Source of the DNA: Opitutia bacterium UBA977
GTDB taxonomy: Bacteria; Verrucomicrobiota; Verrucomicrobiia; Opitutales; Coraliomargaritaceae
Length of the DNA: 5,644 nt
Assembly: GCA_002292345.1 (NCBI GenBank)
Contig: DBBT01000016.1
Span: 1 to 5,644 of the forward strand
Reading direction: 5' to 3'
A program made the translations under genes and the position numbers. This document shows, piece after piece, positions 1 through 5,644 of the stretch. Position 1 is the first letter of the stretch; each line of letters opens with the position of its first letter. The notes beneath the pieces were generated by a model that searched no databases, was not told the origin of the DNA, and worked only from the letters and a program-made list of their open reading frames with translations.

Positions 1-66
1 GTTTGCCAGAACTATTGATTAATCCAGAAGCGCACAAACTGAGCAATTCTTCCCCTATTTACGAAT

Positions 67-732
67 ATGAAAAAAGTCATCGTCATCGAAGACCAAACCA
101 TCCTACGAGATCTTATCTGCCAATTGGTAGAGGGCTACACCGCGATGGAAGTAATTGCTGAGGCGGGAGACGGCGCTGAAGGCTACGAGCTATGCCTCGA
201 ACACAAGCCTGACTTAGTCATCCTGGATATCATGCTGCCGAATCTATCTGGCAGCGAAGTGCTTCGGCGCCTCAAAGCGAAGAACCCAAAGATCAATATT
301 CTGATCTTTTCGGCGGCAGCCTCCAATAGTATCGTCAACAGACTCCTCAAAGCAGGTGTCACTGGTTATATCGAAAAAGATGCTGGGCTGGTTGAACTCG
401 AAAAAGCAATTGCCCTCGTCTCCGAAGGGCGCTCCTACTTCAGCCCTCGCATCGTCGATATTATGCGCGCGCTCATGGTCAGTGGCGGCCAAGACGACTC
501 ACTCGAATCGCTCACTTCCAGAGAGCGGGAGATCGTGCAACTCATTGCAGAAAGTTACAGTAACAAAGAAATTGCAGCGAAACTCGGGATGAGTGTCCGA
601 ACCGCCGACACCCATCGCACCAATATTATGAAGAAGCTCGATTTACACGACGTCGCAGCGCTGACCCGCTGGGCAATCGCCAATAAGCTGGTCGATCCAA
701 TTGGAGGCGATATGAGCACAGTCGAAATATAG
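67..732 (+). CDS. NarL/FixJ-family two-component response regulator
   Basis: This cytoplasmic transcription regulator has a receiver domain (residues about 2-118) and a C-terminal LuxR-type helix-turn-helix (about 146-205). The receiver shows the acidic pair E8/D9, phospho-acceptor D54 in a LVILDIMLP strand, S82 at the switch position and K104, so phosphorylation by a histidine kinase is expected. The output domain starts with LTSREREIVQLIAE and includes SNKEIAAKLGMS and THRTNIMKKL, typical of LuxR/NarL DNA-binding domains. The length of 221 residues is normal. The ATG is supported by receiver homology beginning at residue 3 and by an in-frame stop at 40-42; no Shine-Dalgarno site precedes it. 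No partner kinase is in the window, and one could lie upstream. A strong terminator follows, so it probably ends a transcription unit. Family assignment is very secure; signal and target genes are unknown. Confidence 0.95.
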   Translation: MKKVIVIEDQTILRDLICQLVEGYTAMEVIAEAGDGAEGYELCLEHKPDLVILDIMLPNLSGSEVLRRLKAKNPKINILIFSAAASNSIVNRLLKAGVTGYIEKDAGLVELEKAIALVSEGRSYFSPRIVDIMRALMVSGGQDDSLESLTSREREIVQLIAESYSNKEIAAKLGMSVRTADTHRTNIMKKLDLHDVAALTRWAIANKLVDPIGGDMSTVEI

Positions 733-760
733 ACGCTAGCCATTTATCTGAAACACCCGC

Positions 761-787
761 CCCATCGAGCCTGACTCGATGGGTTTT
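761..787 (+). terminator. Rho-independent terminator after the response regulator
   Basis: A perfect 9-bp stem (CCCATCGAG at 761-769 pairing with CTCGATGGG at 775-783) closes a 5-base loop and is followed at once by TTTTCTATCTATT. It lies 28 bases after the regulator's stop codon. Stem, small loop and T-rich tail are all present for + strand transcription. The T tract is short and interrupted, so termination may be incomplete. Confidence 0.82.
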
Positions 788-856
788 CTATCTATTCATC
801 GCCCAGTCTAACTGCTTAACTAGCTGACTTTTTTCAATCACATATTTAAACCACTT

Positions 857-2314
857 GTGGCAGAAGAACAAACACAACTCAGACCGCGCGACCGATTGCT
901 GCGCGACACATTCACCCCAGCCGAAGGATGGCTCTTCTGGACGATTCTCCTCTCCGCAGCGGCCTCCACTTGGTTTGCTGATCCTCGCTCGTTTTGGGTG
1001 CTCGGTTTTTTCCTAATTATCGGCTGCGGCGGCCCAGGCATCCTTAAGATGCACCAACTCACGCACCCGTTTTTCATCGACGCTCTGTGGACTCGATTCT
1101 GGTTATTTTCGGCACCAGCCTGGCTCATTGCACTGCAGTTTATTGCAGGTGCCCTGCAAGATCCGTTAAGCCAATTTGAAATCGAGAACCAATCATATTT
1201 AACCATCTCAGAAGTTAATCACTGGCTTCCAGTTTCAGTGACCACTAGCACGACATGGATTTTAGTGCTCGGCATCGGCGCGATTTATATCGTGTCGATG
1301 AACCTGTTCATCGTGCCCAAGTCGCGTTCCTTCTTTGAGCGCATCCTACCTTGGCTCTGCCTCAACGCAGTGCTGGCTGCCATTTTAGGATACCTACAAA
1401 AAACACTCGGCCTCAAAAGTCCGCTGTTTACTGCAGGCACTGGCCAATCGGATTTCTTCGCCTTCTTTCCATATGATGGGCACTGGGCAGCCTTTGCACT
1501 TCTCTGGAGCTCGACCTGTATCGCGATGGCACTCCTCACGGCTCGCTACAAAAATAGTGCCGACTTCGTCAAATCCGTCGGATCGTGGTACCTCACAGGC
1601 GCTACTCTGCTCGGAGCGACTGGCTTTCTAGTTCAAGCACGCTGGCCAGCAGCTATCTTACTGATTACCTTCTCGAGCATGCTACTCATGCTCTCGATCC
1701 ACTTTCTGGCAGACTCGAAAGATCCAAACCGCAAAAGCATAGCACTATATAGCGCGCTCGTCAGTATCACCACCTTTGCGGGTGGAATCTTTCGTGCTTT
1801 TCAAATCGACGACTACGCACAGTCAGCTAGCTCACTCCGCAGCGCCGCAATCGAGATGTTTCGCGACAGCCCGCTGTTTGGCTGGGGTATTGATAGCTTC
1901 ACACAACTCCTCCCATTTTACGCAGATGACACCTTGTTGGGTAGTCGGCATGACAGGGCCACATCTGACGTACTTCAGACCTTAGCCGAAGTCGGTATTC
2001 TCGGATGCCTACCTTTTTGCATTCTCATAGCCTACCTAACTATTCGCTATTTCAGAGGCCAACACGACATCCACCTGACGAACCATATGCTGTTCGGATG
2101 CGTCGGGTGCATTATATGCGCCTTCTTAGATGCGACATTTATGTCACCTGCGGTATTTTTGAGTTTTTTCATCATCTTTTTCAGTGCGCTACGCTGGGCC
2201 GATCTCAGTCGTAATCGAGTCGATGAGGTTGATACCAAGCCAGAGCTAATCGTACACGAAGATCTTCGCTCTGTGCCATTTCACACCAAGGAATATGAAG
2301 AGGAGTTTAAGTAA
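857..2314 (+). CDS. O-antigen ligase/polymerase-like integral membrane protein (Wzy_C/WaaL superfamily)
   Basis: This is a 485-residue inner-membrane protein with about 11-12 hydrophobic segments (roughly residues 24-40, 46-56, 83-100, 134-153, 163-180, 207-227, 245-258, 262-284, 296-312, 380-397, 409-422 and 429-446). Between the late segments lies the hallmark periplasmic loop of O-antigen ligases and polymerases: R328, then SPLFGWGIDSF (338-348), then H365, D371 and the LAEVGILG element (376-383). In the family, the Arg and His of this loop act on undecaprenyl-linked sugar chains, either polymerising them or transferring them to an acceptor. The sequence cannot tell ligase from polymerase. 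The start is GTG; an in-frame stop at 821-823 and no nearby ATG favour it. A hydrophilic, acidic tail (about 450-485) should lie in the cytoplasm. No glycosyltransferase or flippase is adjacent, so the substrate is unknown. It ends 13 bases before the oxidoreductase gene, suggesting co-transcription. Confidence 0.85.
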   Translation: MAEEQTQLRPRDRLLRDTFTPAEGWLFWTILLSAAASTWFADPRSFWVLGFFLIIGCGGPGILKMHQLTHPFFIDALWTRFWLFSAPAWLIALQFIAGALQDPLSQFEIENQSYLTISEVNHWLPVSVTTSTTWILVLGIGAIYIVSMNLFIVPKSRSFFERILPWLCLNAVLAAILGYLQKTLGLKSPLFTAGTGQSDFFAFFPYDGHWAAFALLWSSTCIAMALLTARYKNSADFVKSVGSWYLTGATLLGATGFLVQARWPAAILLITFSSMLLMLSIHFLADSKDPNRKSIALYSALVSITTFAGGIFRAFQIDDYAQSASSLRSAAIEMFRDSPLFGWGIDSFTQLLPFYADDTLLGSRHDRATSDVLQTLAEVGILGCLPFCILIAYLTIRYFRGQHDIHLTNHMLFGCVGCIICAFLDATFMSPAVFLSFFIIFFSALRWADLSRNRVDEVDTKPELIVHEDLRSVPFHTKEYEEEFK

Positions 2315-2327
2315 GCCATTCTTTCAT

Positions 2328-3710
2328 ATGAAAATACAACACTTTGACTACATTGTAATCGGCGGCGGCAGCGGCGGCTATGCCGCAGCACGCACCGCCC
2401 GCGAAACGCTCAAGCGAGTCGCCATTATCGACAATGCCGACCAACTCGGCGGCCTCTGCATACTGCGAGGCTGTATGCCATCGAAGACCCTGATTTACTC
2501 CGCGGAAGTGCTACACCTCGCGCAACAGGATAAGGCCTTCGGTCTCAATATTCCACAAGCCACAGTCGATATGGCCGCGCTGCACCAGCGCAAGTTAAAG
2601 ATCATTCAAGAGTTTTCTGATTATCGGCAGGAGCAGCTTCAAAGCGACCGCTTTACCCTCTTTCGCAACCGCGCACGTTTCATTAACTCCCGCACCATTC
2701 AACTGGATGACGGTACGCGTCTCAGCGCTGACCACTTTATGGTCGCCACTGGTTCTGTCGTGTCTGTGCCGCCGATATCGGGACTCGACAATGCTCCTTT
2801 CTGGACAAGTGACGATGTGCTCGATCTAGATTTTAAACCCGAAAAAGTCATTGTCCTCGGCGGTGGGATTGTCGCCTGTGAGCTTGCGCAGTTCATGCGC
2901 CGCATCGGCAGCGAAGTGATACAAATTCAACGTAGTCCTCACATATTAAAAGAAGTTTCGCCGTCAGCCGCTGCGGTGATCGAGCAGAAATTCCGCAATG
3001 AAGGCATCCAGCTCTATACCGGGACTACGCTCAAATCCGTGCAATACCGCGATGGCAACTTCAGCGTGAGCTTTGAGCACGAAAGCAGGCTGCTCACCGT
3101 CAACGCCCCGCATCTGCTTAATGCCCTCGGTCGCCGTCCCGCAACCGACGGCCTGGGACTTACCGCTGCTGGCATCAGTACACTCCCCAGCGGCCATATC
3201 AACTGCAACACCATGCAGCAAACCAGCAATCCCCGCGTCTATGCCAGTGGCGATGTTGCTGGTCCGCACGAGATCGTGCACGTCGCCATCCTGCAGGGTG
3301 AAACCGCCGCGAGACACGCCACTGCACGTGCCGCTGAACGGGTCGATTACGACAGCCTTTGTGGCGTCGTCTTTACCGATCCACAAATTGGCGCGGTAGG
3401 ACTCAGTGAGAATCAACTCAAGGAACGTGGTATCGAGTATTTAGTCGCCGACTACCCATTCGACGACCACGGCAAGTCTATTCTTATGGAAGCTAAATAC
3501 GGCTACGTCAAAGTCTTCGCCGATCACAGCGGCGTGGTGCTCGGCGCAGAATGCGTTGGCAAAGATGCTGGCGAGCTGATCCATGCCATGGCAGTCGCAG
3601 TCACACTCAAAGCCAACGTGCGCGATCTATTGAAAGTACACTGGTATCACCCGACTCTCTCCGAAATCTGGAGTTACCCTCTCGAAGACATCTTTGACGA
3701 GCTCGCGTAG
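2328..3710 (+). CDS. Class I FAD-dependent pyridine nucleotide-disulfide oxidoreductase (dihydrolipoamide dehydrogenase-like)
   Basis: This 460-residue cytosolic flavoprotein is expected to pass electrons between NAD(P)H and a disulfide or thiol substrate as a homodimer. Numbered from the ATG at 2328, it has an FAD-binding GGGSGG near 12-17, a redox-active Cys pair C44/C49 in GGLCILRGCMPSK, and a nucleotide-binding GGGIVACE around 178-185. The second FAD motif ASGDVAG lies at about 306-312. The C-terminal dimer domain carries the HPTLSE motif (H441, E446), the usual acid-base pair. An upstream in-frame ATG at 2295 would add 11 residues and overlap the previous gene by 20 bases; I prefer 2328 because the FAD strand then starts at the usual distance. 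Mercuric reductase is unlikely because there is no C-terminal Cys pair, and SthA transhydrogenase is unlikely because both active-site Cys are present. No lipoyl-complex E1/E2 genes are nearby, so the substrate is unassigned. Confidence 0.9.
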   Translation: MKIQHFDYIVIGGGSGGYAAARTARETLKRVAIIDNADQLGGLCILRGCMPSKTLIYSAEVLHLAQQDKAFGLNIPQATVDMAALHQRKLKIIQEFSDYRQEQLQSDRFTLFRNRARFINSRTIQLDDGTRLSADHFMVATGSVVSVPPISGLDNAPFWTSDDVLDLDFKPEKVIVLGGGIVACELAQFMRRIGSEVIQIQRSPHILKEVSPSAAAVIEQKFRNEGIQLYTGTTLKSVQYRDGNFSVSFEHESRLLTVNAPHLLNALGRRPATDGLGLTAAGISTLPSGHINCNTMQQTSNPRVYASGDVAGPHEIVHVAILQGETAARHATARAAERVDYDSLCGVVFTDPQIGAVGLSENQLKERGIEYLVADYPFDDHGKSILMEAKYGYVKVFADHSGVVLGAECVGKDAGELIHAMAVAVTLKANVRDLLKVHWYHPTLSEIWSYPLEDIFDELA

Positions 3711-3809
3711 CCCCGCTGTCGATTTAATCATTTTCAAATCGCGCAAACATCCACACGCTCAAGTCTCAGCTCTCAGCCCTCAGCTCTCTCTTTTCTCAGC
3801 TCACTACAC
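3711..3809 (+). other. Spacer between oxidoreductase and clamp-loader genes
   Basis: This 99-base non-coding gap begins with a weak inverted repeat (CGATTT at 3720-3725 and AAATCG at 3736-3741, 10-base loop) that lacks a following T tract, so it is a poor terminator candidate. The right half is a pyrimidine-rich leader with CTCAGC repeats. No convincing promoter hexamers were found, so whether the clamp-loader gene has its own promoter is open. Confidence 0.5.
3765..3800. repeat. Short heptad repeat of CTCAGC before the clamp-loader gene
   Basis: CTCAGC occurs at 3765-3770, 3772-3777 and 3779-3784 with an exact period of 7, and again at 3795-3800 after a CT-rich stretch. A further CTCAGC lies just inside the next gene at 3816-3821. 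The last upstream copy ends 9 bases before the ATG at 3810. It looks like a small slippage-prone microsatellite, and it also forms the leader of the clamp-loader mRNA. A function is not shown. Confidence 0.75.
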
Positions 3810-4793
3810 ATGCAACTCAGCCAAGCATTACCCGAAGCACTCCGCGACAGTCGCGCTGTAGAAGTGCTTGAGCGTTCCCTCGCCCAGAACCGCCTCGGCC
3901 ATGGGATCTTGCTGCATGGAGAGAGTTCGGACTACTTGGAGGAGATCGTGCGAGCCATCGCAGCCACCCTTCTAGGAACTGAGCGCGATCCCTTCGAGCA
4001 TCCCGACTGCTTTATCCTCCGCCCTCAAGGCAAGGCACGAATGATCAAAATTGGCTCCGAAAGCGACCGCTCTGGCGGTGAATGGCCGAAGAATTCGATG
4101 CGGCGCCTCGTGATCGACATCCAAAAGACCGCCAACCAAGGCGGACGCAAAGTCGGCATCGTGTTTGAAGCCGACCGCATGAATGTGCAATCGGCCAATG
4201 CCTTCCTTAAAACTCTCGAGGAGCCTCCAGTTGGCACCACGCTCTTTTTACTGACGAATCGTCCCTATGATCTACTTGATACGATCCGCAGTCGCTGCCT
4301 TAACTTCCGCATCCCCGCGGGGATTGAAACAATCGCCCACCCAGACTGGCCCGAATGGACCAAGGATTACCATGCATGGCTCAGTAGTCTTCTGACAGGT
4401 GCGAACAAGCAGACGATCCCGCATATCATGCTAGGCAGCTACGGTCTGAATGTGCGCTTTCAAGCGATCCTCGCCGAAATGACTAATGTCGCCTGGAAGG
4501 CACAGAAAGCAGAACTGCCCGACCACGTCACCTCCGAGGAAAAAGACGCGATGGAAGCAGGCATGAGCCGCGGCTATCGTAAACAACTGTTTGGTGAGAT
4601 CGAAAAAGCCACCGCCAGCTTTGCCTGTGGGATCGAGACCAACCACCCCGGACAACTCCCCGTCGCCGCGCTCAACCGCGCCACAGAAACCCTCGAACAC
4701 AGTGCCGGACTACTCGAAGTGAACTTCAACCAAAGCGCCGCCCTTGAAATGTTCTTTCTAAAATCGATGCGTATCTGGGCGACAGCTCGATAA
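3810..4793 (+). CDS. holB: DNA polymerase III subunit delta'-like clamp-loader protein
   Basis: This 327-residue cytoplasmic protein resembles the delta' subunit of the bacterial clamp loader, which helps open the sliding clamp and place it on primed DNA. The AAA+ core is recognisable: GHGILLHG near 30-37 at the P-loop position, EADRMNVQSANAFLKTLEEPP at 120-140 (Walker B region and sensor surroundings), LLTNRP at 147-152 and the SRC motif in TIRSRC (159-163). The C-terminal part (about 290-325) ends in LLEVNFNQSAALEMFFLK, consistent with the helical collar domain. The P-loop has lost GKT/S (GESSD instead), as expected for a non-ATPase delta'. The four-Cys zinc module common in this family is absent, replaced by a short segment before HPDC (64-67). 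The ATG is the first start giving full homology and has no Shine-Dalgarno site. An abasic-site protection gene follows after 42 bases, probably in the same unit. Confidence 0.85.
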   Translation: MQLSQALPEALRDSRAVEVLERSLAQNRLGHGILLHGESSDYLEEIVRAIAATLLGTERDPFEHPDCFILRPQGKARMIKIGSESDRSGGEWPKNSMRRLVIDIQKTANQGGRKVGIVFEADRMNVQSANAFLKTLEEPPVGTTLFLLTNRPYDLLDTIRSRCLNFRIPAGIETIAHPDWPEWTKDYHAWLSSLLTGANKQTIPHIMLGSYGLNVRFQAILAEMTNVAWKAQKAELPDHVTSEEKDAMEAGMSRGYRKQLFGEIEKATASFACGIETNHPGQLPVAALNRATETLEHSAGLLEVNFNQSAALEMFFLKSMRIWATAR

Positions 4794-4835
4794 CCGCGCC
4801 GCGCGCCAAATCATCCTTCAAGTCTCAATTCCAGC

Positions 4836-5495
4836 ATGTGCGGCCGATTCTCACTACATACCAATAAAAAGAAACTCGCTGAGGCAATTGCCCAAGCGAT
4901 TCCAGAGCAGTTCGAGCCAAGCTACAACATTGGCCCGGGCAGTGACATACTCGCGATTGCCAAAGGAGCGAAGCAACCGGCAACTGCTGGCATGATGCAC
5001 TGGGGCCTGCGTACACCGCAGAACTTTCATATTAACGCACGCTTGGAGACTGTCGATATTACGCCACGCTTTCGCGACAGTTGGGCCGAGCAACGCTGCC
5101 TAATTCCCGCCAACGGATTCTACGAATGGTATGAAGACGGCATCAGCAAACAGCCCTACTACATCTACCCTCTCAGCGACGAGCTACTCTACTTTGCAGG
5201 ACTCTGGTTCCCTTCCGCAGCTTCCAACGAACCCGCGCATTGCGTACTACTCACGACTGAGGCGCACAGTTCGATCCATAGCGTCCACCAACGTATGCCC
5301 GTCACACTCCCGAAAACTGTGCATGCCGACTGGTTGACCAACCAACTGCCGAAAGACGAAGTGCTCGCATTCTCCCAGAAGATACGCTTCGAAAAACACA
5401 TGGTCTCTAGCCGAGTCAACAACGTGCAAAATAAAGACAGCCGTCTCATCGTCGCCACCACCCCACGAAACGACGATCAAATGCAACTGTTTTAA
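4836..5495 (+). CDS. yedK: SOS response-associated peptidase family protein (YedK/HMCES-type abasic-site shield)
   Basis: This 219-residue SRAP-domain protein belongs to the family that covalently captures abasic sites in single-stranded DNA. The residue-2 cysteine forms a thiazolidine link after removal of Met1, and the same Cys can cleave peptides autocatalytically. MCGRF at the N-terminus puts the catalytic Cys at position 2 and fixes the start codon. Other family landmarks are N67/R69 in INARLET, E97 in NGFYEWY, FAGLW at 120-124, and H151 in HQRMP, corresponding to the Asn, Glu and His of the known active site. RVNNVQN (193-199) is the usual C-terminal motif. The length is typical. No Shine-Dalgarno site is seen. 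It sits 42 bases after the delta' gene, a context that fits replication-associated repair. No clear LexA box lies in the short upstream gap, so SOS induction cannot be read from the sequence. Confidence 0.95.
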   Translation: MCGRFSLHTNKKKLAEAIAQAIPEQFEPSYNIGPGSDILAIAKGAKQPATAGMMHWGLRTPQNFHINARLETVDITPRFRDSWAEQRCLIPANGFYEWYEDGISKQPYYIYPLSDELLYFAGLWFPSAASNEPAHCVLLTTEAHSSIHSVHQRMPVTLPKTVHADWLTNQLPKDEVLAFSQKIRFEKHMVSSRVNNVQNKDSRLIVATTPRNDDQMQLF

Positions 5496-5566
5496 AAGTA
5501 GGAAAGTTTCAAGACCAACCTCTTCCCGCCCACTCACTTCACTCTGTGCGCAGCACGGCTTAAAGT

Positions 5567-5595
5567 CTGTTCAACGTACTAATTATTCCGAACAG
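5567..5595. repeat. Inverted repeat CTGTTC-N17-GAACAG
   Basis: CTGTTC at 5567-5572 and its exact reverse complement GAACAG at 5590-5595 flank a 17-base A/T-rich centre. The centre-to-centre spacing is 23 bases, close to two helical turns, which could suit a dimeric regulator. It could also form a weak large-loop hairpin or be chance. Confidence 0.45.
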
Positions 5596-5612
5596 CTTCT
5601 TCATCACATGTG

Positions 5613-5642
5613 TTGTCATGGGAGTATTCTTTGGGTTATATC
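5613..5642 (+). promoter_or_regulatory. Possible sigma-70-like promoter towards a gene beyond the window
   Basis: TTGTCA at 5613-5618 matches five of six bases of the -35 consensus. TATATC at 5637-5642, 18 bases later, matches four of six of the -10 consensus. It would drive a + strand gene starting outside the window. The match is modest and could be chance; it also conflicts with using the ATGs at 5608 or 5618 as start codons. Confidence 0.25.
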
Positions 5643-5644
5643 TT

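Larger units (their letters stand above)
5496..5644. other. Right-end non-coding stretch
   Basis: No complete gene is visible here. A 6-bp hairpin with one G-T pair (5544-5549 with 5553-5558, 3-base loop) lacks a T-rich tail, so it is at best a weak terminator for the SRAP gene. An inverted repeat and promoter-like hexamers follow and are listed separately. ATGs at 5608 and 5618 open reading frames that stay open to the window edge, but only 12 and 9 codons are visible, too few to call a gene. Confidence 0.5.

Noticed and set aside
3..161. A third-frame reading frame open from the left edge to a stop at 159-161, which might be the end of an upstream gene.
   Set aside because: It would overlap the secure response regulator gene by about 95 bases, and its later part is a low-quality shadow translation. 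The other two forward frames stop at 16-18 and 20-22, so an upstream gene could equally end there; too little is visible to choose.
812..847. TTAACT (816-821) and CATATT (841-846) as a promoter for the membrane protein gene.
   Set aside because: Each hexamer matches only four of six consensus bases and the spacing is 19, too weak to list, although a promoter is expected somewhere after the terminator.
2295..2327. Upstream ATG extension of the oxidoreductase by 11 residues.
   Set aside because: It overlaps the membrane protein gene by 20 bases and adds residues before the FAD-binding strand that are not typical of the family. The AAGGA before it is only 2 bases from the ATG, too close for a normal ribosome binding site.
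2964..3416. A 150-codon open frame on the minus strand inside the oxidoreductase gene.
   Set aside because: The + strand frame carries unmistakable family motifs throughout, and the antisense translation shows no recognisable domain; it is a shadow.
3720..3741. Inverted repeat CGATTT/AAATCG as a terminator after the oxidoreductase.
   Set aside because: The stem is only 6 bp and A/T-rich, with a 10-base loop and no T tract following.
4750..4763. TGTTC followed after four bases by TAAAA as a LexA-like box upstream of the SRAP gene.
   Set aside because: The second half-site matches only three of five bases, and the site lies inside the delta' coding sequence, so it is most likely chance.
4794..4808. 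GC-rich self-complementary run (CCGCGCCGCGCGCC) between the last two genes.
   Set aside because: It can fold weakly but has no T tract and no clear stem-loop geometry, so it is not called a terminator.

Overview
The window holds five complete protein genes, all on the + strand and tightly packed. No RNA gene, mobile element, CRISPR array or prophage gene is visible. Base composition is moderate, roughly half G+C by eye. None of the five start codons has a convincing Shine-Dalgarno sequence; the leaders are pyrimidine-rich instead. Together with the style of the proteins (a clamp-loader delta' without P-loop or zinc cysteines, and a GGLC...GC type flavoprotein), this suggests a member of the Verrucomicrobiota, perhaps the Opitutales/Puniceicoccales branch. 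That placement is an inference from pattern memory, not a demonstrated assignment.

Layout. Positions 67-732 encode a NarL/FixJ-type response regulator, which ends just before a clean intrinsic terminator (761-787) and so probably closes its own transcription unit. Positions 857-2314 encode a polytopic membrane protein of the O-antigen ligase/polymerase superfamily, with a GTG start. Only 13 bases separate it from a class I flavin disulfide oxidoreductase (2328-3710), so these two are probably co-transcribed. A 99-base spacer with a short heptad repeat of CTCAGC follows. Then come a DNA polymerase III delta'-like clamp-loader subunit (3810-4793) and, after 42 bases, an SOS-associated YedK/HMCES-type protein that shields abasic sites (4836-5495). 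The final 149 bases are non-coding as far as can be seen. They contain a CTGTTC/GAACAG inverted repeat and a possible promoter for a gene beyond the window.

How the genes work together. The last two fit a DNA replication and repair pair: clamp loading and abasic-site protection on single-stranded DNA. The membrane polymerase/ligase and the oxidoreductase are adjacent but have no obvious shared pathway. The regulator's target genes cannot be read from the sequence, and no partner kinase lies in the window.

Overall this looks like ordinary chromosomal housekeeping and accessory sequence. I found no undescribed multi-gene system. The points worth a second look are the degenerate delta' subunit, the uniform absence of Shine-Dalgarno sites, the heptad repeat, the unassigned flavoprotein, and the inverted repeat near the right end.
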